A stretch of 22,387 nucleotides of DNA from the NCBI GenBank assembly GCA_002495535.1, contig DAFX01000079.1, positions 1 through 22,387 on the forward strand, given 5' to 3'. The position numbers were made by a program, and so were the translations under genes. Positions 15,271-22,310 of the stretch are shown piece after piece (the stretch's first letter is position 1; every line of letters starts with the position of its first letter). The notes beneath the pieces are model-generated. The model had not been told where the DNA came from, made no database searches, and saw nothing but the letters and a program-made list of their open reading frames with translations. Source of the DNA: Euryarchaeota archaeon UBA433. Its GTDB lineage: Archaea; Thermoplasmatota; Poseidoniia; Poseidoniales; Poseidoniaceae.

Positions 15271-15343
15271 TAGCCCGACTCGGATTTGAACCGAGGTCGG
15301 CGGGACCAAAACCCACCATGATGGACCCCTACACTATCGGGCT
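15271..15343 (-). tRNA. tRNA-Gln (anticodon UUG)
   Basis: 73-nt cloverleaf on the minus strand. The acceptor stem AGCCCGA pairs fully with TCGGGCT and the discriminator is A. The anticodon stem GTGGG/CCCGC (one G-U pair) holds the loop TTTTGGT, giving anticodon TTG, which reads glutamine CAA (and CAG by wobble). The T arm is CTCGG-TTCAAAT-CCGAG and the variable loop is four bases. The 3' CCA is not encoded (the next bases are CCT), so it must be added after transcription. No intron is seen. It lies between the HD-domain gene and HBDH, 58 nt from the former. Confidence 0.95.
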
Positions 15344-15401
15344 ATGACACAAGGGCGGTAGGCTCACCCTTTTGTTTTTGTCGGCTTGGTGGCGTGAGAA
15401 T

Positions 15402-15875
15402 TTATTCCAATAAAGCCTGAAGCGAAGGGTCCGCAATACGCTTTTTGGCACTTTGAAGGAATTCCTCCAGTGAAACATCCTGCTGGCGTTGATAGACAAT
15501 GGCTTGGAGGCCCATATCGAGTTTATCCAATTGCTTGACAAACCTTGCTTCAGGCGTGTTGCCTGCTTCATACTCATCAAACAAATCAACCCAAAATGGG
15601 GCCATTTCAAGCATCGCAGCACGTTCATCTTCGGCTTTGGTGCTGCAGTCGTCGTGGGGTGTGAGATCACCAACACGAACTTCGGGGAGATCGTGGATTA
15701 AACAGAGGCTCAACACCTTGCTGAGGTCCAAGTCATCAGGGCACAGTTTCAACGCAAGAAGACTCATGCCCCAGGAATGTGCTGCCACTGATTCAGGTTG
15801 CTCGACTCCGGCTCGAACCCATCCGGCTCGTGTGACATTTTTCAGATGGAGCCATTCCAAAACGCTCTCGTCCAT
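15402..15875 (-). CDS. HD-domain hydrolase, HDDC2/YfbR-like 5'-deoxynucleotidase
   Basis: 157 residues. The opening LHLKNVTRAGWVRAGVEQPE is characteristic of the HDDC2/YfbR family of metal-dependent deoxynucleoside monophosphate phosphatases. Metal ligands follow in order: H33 (SVAAHSW), H61-D62 (LIHDLPEVRVGD), and D117 in RFVKQLDKLDM. The enzyme would dephosphorylate dNMPs and help keep nucleotide pools balanced. The frame extends to 15944, but ATG 15875 matches the family N-terminus and avoids overlap with the divergent DNA glycosylase gene, whose start is 50 nt away. The two genes may share a promoter region, though no clear TATA box is visible. Downstream on the same strand is tRNA-Gln. 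Confidence 0.88.
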   Translation of the reverse strand: MDESVLEWLHLKNVTRAGWVRAGVEQPESVAAHSWGMSLLALKLCPDDLDLSKVLSLCLIHDLPEVRVGDLTPHDDCSTKAEDERAAMLEMAPFWVDLFDEYEAGNTPEARFVKQLDKLDMGLQAIVYQRQQDVSLEEFLQSAKKRIADPSLQALLE

Positions 15876-15925
15876 GCCTTGGCCAAGACACAAGCCCTCA
15901 AAACCCCCTCCCCTGTCAGTGGAGC

Positions 15926-16537
15926 ATGGAACTTGGTCAACCAAGCTGGTGGTCTGACGCTCTCACCCACCTTGGCGAGGATGAGTTGCTCGGCCCAATC
16001 CTCCAGAAATATCCGGATGGTGGGCTTGAAGGAAGGGGTGACGTGTTCTCCACGATTGTTCGAGCCATTGTCGGCCAGCAAATTTCAGTCCTAGCAGCCG
16101 ATGCAGTGTGGGGGCGTTTGGAAACTTATGTTGGCACGATCACTCCCGAGCACATCAGAAAAAAAACGCCAGAACAACTTGCAACCTGTGGCCTCAGCCG
16201 TTCCAAAGCCTCCTACATCCACGGGCTAGCGGTGAATTCAGAACATCTGTTGACGTTTGAGTGGGAAGAGCATACCGATGAAGAGATTCACCGCCATCTC
16301 ACCTCGTTTAGGGGCGTTGGCCCGTGGACATCTGAGATGGTGTGCATCTTCGCACTGCTCCGCCCCGACGTGTTTAGCATTGGGGATATTGGATTGATCA
16401 AGGCCGTGAAATTATTGGATCCAGCCGTTGAAACAAAGGCCCAAGTTGTGGAAACTGCAAAGCGTTGGGCTCCCTACCGCACTGCTGCCTGCTGGTACCT
16501 ATGGCGCATGCTCGACCCTGTTCCGGTTGAATACTGA
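15926..16537 (+). CDS. DNA-3-methyladenine glycosylase II (AlkA-type, HhH-GPD)
   Basis: Base-excision repair enzyme that removes alkylated purines. 203 residues covering only the catalytic HhH-GPD domain, without the N-terminal TBP-like domain of E. coli AlkA; this is the yeast Mag1 / archaeal length. It has IVGQQISVLAAD (48-59), the helix-hairpin-helix RGVGPWTS (129-136), and the catalytic aspartate D154 in SIGDIGLIKA. The ending RWAPYRTAACWYLWRM is typical of the family. There is no C-terminal Cys cluster, so it is not an endonuclease III-like iron-sulfur enzyme. It is divergent from the HD-domain nucleotidase gene; both concern nucleotide hygiene. Confidence 0.93.
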   Translation: MELGQPSWWSDALTHLGEDELLGPILQKYPDGGLEGRGDVFSTIVRAIVGQQISVLAADAVWGRLETYVGTITPEHIRKKTPEQLATCGLSRSKASYIHGLAVNSEHLLTFEWEEHTDEEIHRHLTSFRGVGPWTSEMVCIFALLRPDVFSIGDIGLIKAVKLLDPAVETKAQVVETAKRWAPYRTAACWYLWRMLDPVPVEY

Positions 16538-16552
16538 TGACGCCGAAGGTTT

Positions 16553-16561
16553 GACAATATC
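16553..16561 (+). promoter_or_regulatory. Possible TATA box for the 11-mer repeat membrane protein gene
   Basis: GACAATATC lies about 23 nt before the ATG at 16580, in the 42-nt gap after the glycosylase gene. The spacing suits an almost leaderless archaeal message. Resemblance to a TATA box is modest. Confidence 0.25.
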
Positions 16562-16579
16562 GAACCTCAAGCCCTGAAC

Positions 16580-17575
16580 ATGAGCGACGAAGGTTCAGAG
16601 GAAACGACTCTTGCCGACCGACTCAACGAGACCGGGGCGAAACTTGCGGAACTAAGCAAGAAAGCAAGTGCAGCGACCAAAGCAGGTTTGAGCGCCACAG
16701 CAGAAGCGAGCAAGGTGGCTGTAGAAAAAGCGGGGGAAGCGAGTAAAGTTGCCATGGAAAAGGCGACTGAGGCCAGCAAGAATGCAGTTTCAAAAGCCAA
16801 CAACGCCGTCAAAAAAACTGTAGAAGATACCAAGGCAAAACGCGAAGCAAAGCGGGAAGAAAAAATCAGTGAAACCAAGGAAGCCTTGAGCTCAGAACCT
16901 CTTCTTGACGATGTCCCTCCAATGGTTGTGCTCCCTGAATTTGAGCAGCAACGCATGAGTGTGGTCAACGAGCAGCAAACCAATCAGATTCTCCTCTTAG
17001 AGGAGATGCAGCGGTTGTCATCGCGGGTGGACAGTTTGGAAAAGCGCAATCGAATGATGGCGACCTATGCTCAATCCAAAGGTGTCGATTTACCAGAAGA
17101 GATCATCGAAATTGATGACACTGCAATGAGAAATCAGCAGTTCATCAGCACAGGAGAAGCAATGGGGGAAATTCTGCACATCTTGGGCGCCTCGATGATG
17201 TTTGTTGTTGTCTTGGTCGGCCTTGATTATGCCGTGACCGACAGAGGATGGACTTTTGCGGAAGTCTATCCTGCTGACCTTGCCGTTTGGGCACTCGGTT
17301 CTTTCACATGGGTGTCATACCTTCTCTATCGGCTGATTCGTTCGGGATTGAGAATTCCAATGCTGATACGCATTCAAACTGCTTTAGCGGTCGGAATCAC
17401 AACACTGATGGGCTTGATGATGAACAATGATTCCATGTCCACAGTTTCCAACGTATGGACGTGGGGAACAGTTTTGGCGATTGGCTTGGTCCTCGGAGGA
17501 AGCATGGTTGCAACCGCATGGCGCTCAACAAAGCGACTCGTCGGCATCCGAGAAACTGTCGAAGTCATCGAGTGA
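16580..17575 (+). CDS. Membrane protein with N-terminal 11-residue helical repeats and coiled coil
   Basis: 331 residues, family not recognised. Residues about 20-100 are Ala/Lys/Glu-rich. Within them, 42-85 form four 11-residue repeats in register (EASKVAVEKAG, EASKVAMEKAT, EASKNAVSKAN, NAVKKTVEDTK), with a weaker copy at 31-41. Such 11-mers make amphipathic 11/3 helices, as in LEA proteins, apolipoproteins and alpha-synuclein, which bind lipid surfaces. A probable coiled coil follows (about 122-165), then four membrane segments near 198-219, 232-253, 261-281 and 293-314. The soluble half would probably be cytoplasmic. The last 11 nt overlap the convergent acyl-CoA dehydrogenase gene. It may organise or protect the membrane; this is inference. 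Confidence 0.78.
   Translation: MSDEGSEETTLADRLNETGAKLAELSKKASAATKAGLSATAEASKVAVEKAGEASKVAMEKATEASKNAVSKANNAVKKTVEDTKAKREAKREEKISETKEALSSEPLLDDVPPMVVLPEFEQQRMSVVNEQQTNQILLLEEMQRLSSRVDSLEKRNRMMATYAQSKGVDLPEEIIEIDDTAMRNQQFISTGEAMGEILHILGASMMFVVVLVGLDYAVTDRGWTFAEVYPADLAVWALGSFTWVSYLLYRLIRSGLRIPMLIRIQTALAVGITTLMGLMMNNDSMSTVSNVWTWGTVLAIGLVLGGSMVATAWRSTKRLVGIRETVEVIE
16703..16834 (+). repeat. Coding repeat: four tandem 33-nt units (11-residue protein repeats)
   Basis: The DNA encoding residues 42-85 of the membrane protein above consists of four 33-nt units. The protein repeat is clear in the first three (E-A-S-K at the start of each), while codons have diverged, which suggests an old, selected repeat and not a recent slippage product. 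Confidence 0.6.
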
Positions 17576-18758
17576 TAGCATCTGGATCTTTGAACAGATC
17601 ACGAGTGATGTTCTTCTGGTGAGATTCGAGGGTCCCACCGCCAATTTCGAGCAACTTGGCATCTCGCCACAACCGTTCAACATGGTATTCAGCCACATAG
17701 CCGTAGCCGCCCATCACTTGCATGGCAGCGTCTGCGATTTCCTTTGCAGCCGTGGTTGTAAAGAGTTTCACACCGTCGGAATCGAGGCGTTGTCCGGCCG
17801 TGCCGATCGTGAGGTTGTTGGCGGTGTCATAGACGTAGGCACGCATGGAGCGGTACTTGGCCCACGATTCACCAATGTAGCGCTGCATTTGGCCAAAGTC
17901 TCGAATTTGAGATTTGAAAGCGGACCGTTCGGTCGCATATCGATTCATTTCTTCGAGCGAGCGACGAGCGATCCCGAGCGCCATTGCAGCGAGGGTTAAC
18001 CGTTCAAGTTCCAAGTTACCCATCATGTGGATGAGGGATTCGCCGGGCGCTCCGACGATGTTTTCCGCAGGGACGATGCAATCATCGAACACAAGTTCAG
18101 CCGTGTTGGAAGCACGCATTCCAGTTTTGTCGAAAATCTTCTGCCCAACCGAGTACCCTGGCATTCCAGCTTCGACCAAGAAGGTCGACATCTGCACGCG
18201 ACCTCGCTCGTCGGTTCCAGTTTTGGCATAGACCCAAACTACATCCGCAGGCGTGCCTGCATCATCGAGGCAACCGTTGGTGATCCACATTTTACGGCCA
18301 TTAATGCGCCATGTGCCATCGTCTTGTTGAACTGCACTTGTCGACAATCCAAGGACATCGGTACCGGCATCGGGTTCTGACATTGCCATAGCACCAATCC
18401 ATTCTCCAGAACAAACTTTAGGAAGTATTCGAGATTTCTGAGCCTCGGTTCCATTGTAGGCCAAATTGTTGACAAAAAGCATGGAATGGGCAAGATAGGC
18501 AAGAGCAAAACCGGGATCTGAGGCGGACAATTCCTCGTGAACAATCGCACATGCTGTAGCGTCCAGGCCTGCGCCACCGTATTCCTCTTGAGCGCTGATG
18601 CCCAAAAGACCGAGTTCACCCATTGAACGAAGGAGTTCCAAATTGAAGCGTTCGTGCTTGTCATGTTCGAACGCTTGCGGTTCAACGTGTTCTTGGGTCC
18701 AATCTCGAACCATTTCACGAAGCATCATGTGTTCTTCACTTGGGTTTGCAATGTCCAT
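17565..18758 (-). CDS. Acyl-CoA dehydrogenase, isovaleryl-CoA dehydrogenase-like
   Basis: FAD-dependent alpha,beta-oxidation of an acyl-CoA, passing electrons to ETF. 397 residues from ATG 18758. Signatures are MSEPDAGTDV near 126-135, the WITNG loop, and GGYGYVAEYHVERLWRDAK near the C-terminus. The usual catalytic Glu of medium-chain enzymes (in 'YEGT') is replaced by Gly in EIGGGT, while Glu is present in NLELERLTLA, the position used by isovaleryl-CoA dehydrogenases. This favours a branched-chain substrate from leucine, although other IVD-like enzymes exist. A TTG at 18773 would add five residues; GGTGGAG lies just before the preferred ATG. It overlaps the convergent repeat membrane protein gene by 11 nt. 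Confidence 0.92.
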   Translation of the reverse strand: MDIANPSEEHMMLREMVRDWTQEHVEPQAFEHDKHERFNLELLRSMGELGLLGISAQEEYGGAGLDATACAIVHEELSASDPGFALAYLAHSMLFVNNLAYNGTEAQKSRILPKVCSGEWIGAMAMSEPDAGTDVLGLSTSAVQQDDGTWRINGRKMWITNGCLDDAGTPADVVWVYAKTGTDERGRVQMSTFLVEAGMPGYSVGQKIFDKTGMRASNTAELVFDDCIVPAENIVGAPGESLIHMMGNLELERLTLAAMALGIARRSLEEMNRYATERSAFKSQIRDFGQMQRYIGESWAKYRSMRAYVYDTANNLTIGTAGQRLDSDGVKLFTTTAAKEIADAAMQVMGGYGYVAEYHVERLWRDAKLLEIGGGTLESHQKNITRDLFKDPDAITR

Positions 18759-18779
18759 TGGCTCCACCTTCAATCCCTT

Positions 18780-18794
18780 GGGGGAGCATCCCCC
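18780..18794. repeat. GC-rich inverted repeat upstream of the acyl-CoA dehydrogenase
   Basis: GGGGG (18780-18784) and CCCCC (18790-18794) flank AGCAT, and a TTTT run follows on the plus strand. As a terminator it would act on plus-strand transcription, where no gene ends nearby. It also falls in the 63-nt leader of the acyl-CoA dehydrogenase gene, where a hairpin could affect translation. Confidence 0.35.
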
Positions 18795-18821
18795 TTTTCA
18801 CCCTTTGTCGGGTATGGACCT

Positions 18822-19265
18822 TCAGCGGCGAAAAAGACCACGCCGACTTTGTTTCTTTTTGCTTGTGCGGACCTTCCTGGGCGCAGGGGCGGTTTCTTGC
18901 TCCGCACCCATCGCCGGTCTTGAACGGGTGGTTGCCGGTGGGCCACGTCGCTGAGGACGTGTTCGAACAACAGGTTCTGAACGCTTAACTTTACGAATTC
19001 TACGCTGGGGGCTTTGTGGAATTTTACGGGCGCGTTGACCGACATGGCGCAAATGGCTGTTGTCCGTTTGCTGAGGTTTGGTTTTGGTTTGGATCCCAGC
19101 TTGGTTCAAAACCTGAGTTGCCAATTGACGTGGAGAGGAAGAAACTGTGACTTCCTCAACGATTCGGTTTGCCAGATGCTCAAGGGTGCGATCACCGGTG
19201 ACCCGGGGTCGTTTTCGGACACCAACATGGAGCGTCTCTGGCTCCTTCTTCGGCTTGTCTTCCAT
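18822..19265 (-). CDS. Small highly basic, largely disordered protein
   Basis: 147 residues, not recognised. Only residues about 26-56 look folded (HLANRIVEEVTVSSSPRQLA, a short helical pair). From about residue 60 onward the chain is rich in Arg, Lys, Pro and Gln and ends in a basic cluster (KVRTSKKKQSRRGLFRR). This composition fits a nucleic-acid or ribosome-associated protein, but no domain proves it. The start is uncertain: ATG 19265 follows an AT-rich, non-coding-looking stretch; ATGs at 19316 and 19322 and a TTG at 19331 are in frame. It lies 63 nt upstream of the acyl-CoA dehydrogenase gene and could be co-transcribed. Confidence 0.6.
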   Translation of the reverse strand: MEDKPKKEPETLHVGVRKRPRVTGDRTLEHLANRIVEEVTVSSSPRQLATQVLNQAGIQTKTKPQQTDNSHLRHVGQRARKIPQSPQRRIRKVKRSEPVVRTRPQRRGPPATTRSRPAMGAEQETAPAPRKVRTSKKKQSRRGLFRR

Positions 19266-19418
19266 CAATCCAATTAGAAAATTAGTGCTCAAAGCATCCT
19301 GCTTTCGCTCAACCATACGCATCCCATCCAATTGCTTATGGTGGTTGAAATGGTTATCAAATTTCCCTGAACTGCGACCGTGAAAAGAGCGTTTTCAGGC
19401 AGTATGAGCCGAAACCGT

Positions 19419-19637
19419 TCACTCACTTTCGCCCTTCATTGAAGCAACAAAAGCACGGTAGTCCTCTTCTCGATCGAATTCAAGAGGAATGACCATCATC
19501 TCCAGACAATCTTGGCATTGATAGCGTTGCCCGGTCATGAAACCGGCGTAAGGGTAGACTCGAATGCCATAGCAGGAAATACAAACGCGAAACGACATCG
19601 TAACTTCTCCAATACCCCCGAAGAGCCGGACGCTCAT
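19419..19637 (-). CDS. Small zinc-ribbon protein, translationally coupled to the hydroxylase gene
   Basis: 72 residues, not recognised. Two CxxC knuckles, C19-I-S-C22 and C41-Q-D-C44, 18 residues apart, form a zinc ribbon, followed by an acidic helix (EFDREEDYRAFVASMKGE). The ATG at 19637 overlaps the hydroxylase stop codon in an ATGA arrangement, which supports this start over the internal ATG at 19598 and implies coupled translation. It may be an accessory or regulatory protein; a link with the hydroxylase is inferred only from coupling. Confidence 0.72.
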   Translation of the reverse strand: MSVRLFGGIGEVTMSFRVCISCYGIRVYPYAGFMTGQRYQCQDCLEMMVIPLEFDREEDYRAFVASMKGESE

Positions 19638-20701
19638 AGTGGTTGGTTTTTCTCTGGAGCGAATTCAAGAGGTTTTTGGACCCGTAAAACTGCCCGCTCA
19701 AACGGTTCATTCCTAGGACGCAATGCAGAGCGCTTCATCATTCCAAGAACGCCAAAAAGACCGACGAACATCGCTTTGAGCGATCTGAATGGATGGCGCA
19801 ACCAACGCAGGGGATTGCCCATGCCCACCAAGGGATATCGAAGCTGTTCGACCATCGTCATCGGCATCACCTCTTCGACACCATACACCGTTGGACGTTT
19901 GTCCTTAGGCATGTAATAGGTTCCAAAAATCATATCCCACAGCGGTAAGAACGTGGAATAATTACTCCAAATGGCATCTTTTTCACTTGAATGGTGCCAG
20001 TGGTGGAACTCGGGTGTCATGATCAAACGATGCAACGGGCGAAGCCTCAAGCGAACATTGGCATGCAAAAACAAACCAAGAACAATTTGAACGATAGCAA
20101 TAATCCCAGAAAATTCAGGACTGAAGCCGGCAGCGAGAAGGAAAAAGAAGGCCGGAGCAATAAGCGTTCCATCAAAAGGATGCGCTCGAAAACCACTCGC
20201 CCAGTCCATGTGTTCCGGTGAATGGTGCACGGCATGGAAGCGCCACAGCTGTGGGACTTCGTGATACCAGCGGTGGGTCCAATACCCTGCTAAATCAAAC
20301 AATGCGACACCGACGATCAAGAGGTAAGGTTCTGGGATCGATTGGATCAGTGGACGTAAAAGAAGACCAGGGACCCATGCGAAACTCAAAACGCCAACAA
20401 AAACTGCTGCAATCAGCCCAATAGTTTGCAAGAGAGGTGATACAAAGGCATAGCCGATGTCAAGCGAAAGGTGGGGGCGACGAAACTTTTGATGGGCGTG
20501 TCGAGGAAAAAGTCGTTCAAACGGTACAACAAGAATGAACAGCACAACTACGGCCCCTAAACCATCCTTTGACTGATACAAACCCAAACCTGCAAGCAGG
20601 AGGGCGAGGACCCTCAAAACGATGGCACGCGGCCAACCACCCACCGGTGGTAAGCTTGGTGCGGATGGGACCTCCATCGCTTCACCGTCGCCTGAATCCA
20701 T
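19634..20701 (-). CDS. Fatty acid hydroxylase / sterol desaturase superfamily protein
   Basis: Membrane-bound di-iron oxygenase, 355 residues. Hydrophobic segments lie near 25-60, 83-108 and 126-141. The histidine clusters that bind the two irons are complete: H143-x3-H147 (THRWYHE), H156-x2-H159-H160 (HAVHH), H213 (FLHANV), H224, and H233-H234-x-H236-H237 (EFHHWHHSSE). Relatives hydroxylate or desaturate fatty acids, sterols, carotenoids or ether lipids using O2 and an electron donor. The substrate here is unknown, but an aerobic lipid or carotenoid modification is likely. The ATG at 20701 lies 45 nt from the SelO stop. Its TGA overlaps the start of the zinc-ribbon gene. Confidence 0.92.
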   Translation of the reverse strand: MDSGDGEAMEVPSAPSLPPVGGWPRAIVLRVLALLLAGLGLYQSKDGLGAVVVLFILVVPFERLFPRHAHQKFRRPHLSLDIGYAFVSPLLQTIGLIAAVFVGVLSFAWVPGLLLRPLIQSIPEPYLLIVGVALFDLAGYWTHRWYHEVPQLWRFHAVHHSPEHMDWASGFRAHPFDGTLIAPAFFFLLAAGFSPEFSGIIAIVQIVLGLFLHANVRLRLRPLHRLIMTPEFHHWHHSSEKDAIWSNYSTFLPLWDMIFGTYYMPKDKRPTVYGVEEVMPMTMVEQLRYPLVGMGNPLRWLRHPFRSLKAMFVGLFGVLGMMKRSALRPRNEPFERAVLRVQKPLEFAPEKNQPL

Positions 20702-20746
20702 GCCTTGGCATGAGGAGATGAGTTTTTGAGCATAGCCCCGTGATGT

Positions 20747-22270
20747 TCAACTTGAACAGGACAACATGGAGCATCCAACCCGGTTTTTAGCCCACTCCGG
20801 TCGTTTTTGGAACCATTCATCTTCCTGTTCGGGTTGTTCGCCATACGGATCACTGAGCAACTTTTCCAACGCTTCACACACTGAGTAATCGCCCGATTCC
20901 GCAGCATCAATCGCTAACTGCGCCATCCAATTTCGAAGCACGTATTTTGGATTAGCAGCCCTCATGGCCGTGCGATCAGGGTTGCCCTCAACGCGTCCCC
21001 ACCATCGCGTGAGCCATTGGTTCCAAGCTGCTTCCACTCCGTCGCTTTCCTCATAGAAAGCAAACGAGATTTCCTGAACGTTTGGACCCGATACGTCACA
21101 GAGAAGGCGGAAGAAAATGGTCATGTCCGTTTCTATATTTTGAAGCACTGAGTTCAATTCTTGCACCAATTCCTCATCACCTTCAGCCCACTGGTGAAGA
21201 CCTAACTTTTCCACCCACATGGAATTATGATGCGTGTTGAACACCTCGCCATAACGATCTAAAACGCTCTCGAGGCGTTCAGGTGCGTTCATCAAAGGAA
21301 TCAGACTTTCGAGCCATCGTGCAAGATTCCACGCACCGATTTGTGGCTGTTGACCGTATCGATAGCGACGATGGGAAGCATCTGTTGTGTTCGGCGTCCA
21401 TCCAGGATTGTAATCTTCTAACCATCCATAGGGGCCATAATCGATGGTCAAACCGTGAATTGACATGTTGTCGGTGTTCATCACACCGTGGACGAATCCA
21501 ACCCGCATCCAGTGTGAAATCATCAATGCGGTCGATTCAGCAACGTGTTCCGCCCAAGCGATGACGCCATCGTCATCTTGGACCTGATGAGTTGGGAAAT
21601 GGTGGCGAACGGTATGTTCGGCAAGGGCTCGCAAAGTTGCTTCATCACCTGTTGCGGCATGAATTTGGAAACTACCAAACCGAAGGAAGCTTGGTGCGAC
21701 CCGGCAGACGACTGCACCTTGTTCAAGGGCCTTGTTGCCATTGTACATCACGTCGCGCATCACCGATTCCCCTGTGGTCGTAAGCGATAGCGCACGTGTG
21801 GTCGGCACGCCAAGGTGGTGCATTGCTTCGCTGCAAAGGTATTCACGAATCGAAGACCGAAGCACTGCTTTTCCATCTGCAAACCTTGAGTAGGGTGTGT
21901 GGCCAGCTCCTTTCAGTTGAAGTTCGAAAACGCCGCTTTCGCTCTCAACCTCGCCAAGTGTAATGGCGCGACCATCCCCTAACTGGCCTGCCCAATTTCC
22001 AAATTGATGGCCGCCATAGCGCTGAGCATAACACGCCATGCCAGCGACAGGGGGCCCTCCAGCAAGCGTAGCTGCTTCACCTCTTTCCAGGCCCAAAGTC
22101 AAGCCAACTGAATCAGACCAGAGTCGAAGTGTAGGATCGGGCGCAGTGAAGGGTGTTGTTCGTGACCAACACGCCCCGGGGACTTGCCTTGAAGGGCCAT
22201 CTGTTTGATCATCACCCGGCGTTTCTTGCAAAAACCGTTGAGACCATTGCAACGATGAGAGTGGACCCAT
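20747..22270 (-). CDS. selO: SelO (YdiU) pseudokinase-fold protein adenylyltransferase
   Basis: Transfers AMP from ATP to Ser/Thr/Tyr of target proteins; implicated in redox stress responses in E. coli and mitochondria. 507 residues from ATG 22270. It has YGGHQFGNWAGQLGDGRA (81-98 region), the ATP-binding lysine K110 in QLKGAGHTPYSR, and the metal site HGVMNTDNMS with N248 and D257 in IDYGP. The spacing (lysine to Asn about 140, Asn to Asp 9) matches characterised SelO. The C-terminus ends GCSMLSCSS; the third-last residue, selenocysteine in vertebrates, is an ordinary Cys codon (TGT). The frame extends to a GTG at 22363 that would overlap the neighbouring gene and adds a Cys-rich leader unlike the family, so I reject it. 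Confidence 0.93.
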   Translation of the reverse strand: MGPLSSLQWSQRFLQETPGDDQTDGPSRQVPGACWSRTTPFTAPDPTLRLWSDSVGLTLGLERGEAATLAGGPPVAGMACYAQRYGGHQFGNWAGQLGDGRAITLGEVESESGVFELQLKGAGHTPYSRFADGKAVLRSSIREYLCSEAMHHLGVPTTRALSLTTTGESVMRDVMYNGNKALEQGAVVCRVAPSFLRFGSFQIHAATGDEATLRALAEHTVRHHFPTHQVQDDDGVIAWAEHVAESTALMISHWMRVGFVHGVMNTDNMSIHGLTIDYGPYGWLEDYNPGWTPNTTDASHRRYRYGQQPQIGAWNLARWLESLIPLMNAPERLESVLDRYGEVFNTHHNSMWVEKLGLHQWAEGDEELVQELNSVLQNIETDMTIFFRLLCDVSGPNVQEISFAFYEESDGVEAAWNQWLTRWWGRVEGNPDRTAMRAANPKYVLRNWMAQLAIDAAESGDYSVCEALEKLLSDPYGEQPEQEDEWFQKRPEWAKNRVGCSMLSCSS

Positions 22271-22310
22271 AGATGCTGGTGCGTCCTGAACACTATGAAT
22301 CTGTGCGTGC

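Noticed and set aside
19381..19397. TGAAAA-GAGCG-TTTTCA inverted repeat downstream of the small zinc-ribbon gene
   Set aside because: Six-base A/T arms are weak and common in AT-rich gaps; without a T tract in the right direction it does not support a terminator call.
20747..20775. Possible selenocysteine codon at the end of SelO
   Set aside because: The residue at the Sec position is encoded by TGT (Cys), and the only TGA is the terminal stop after CSS.
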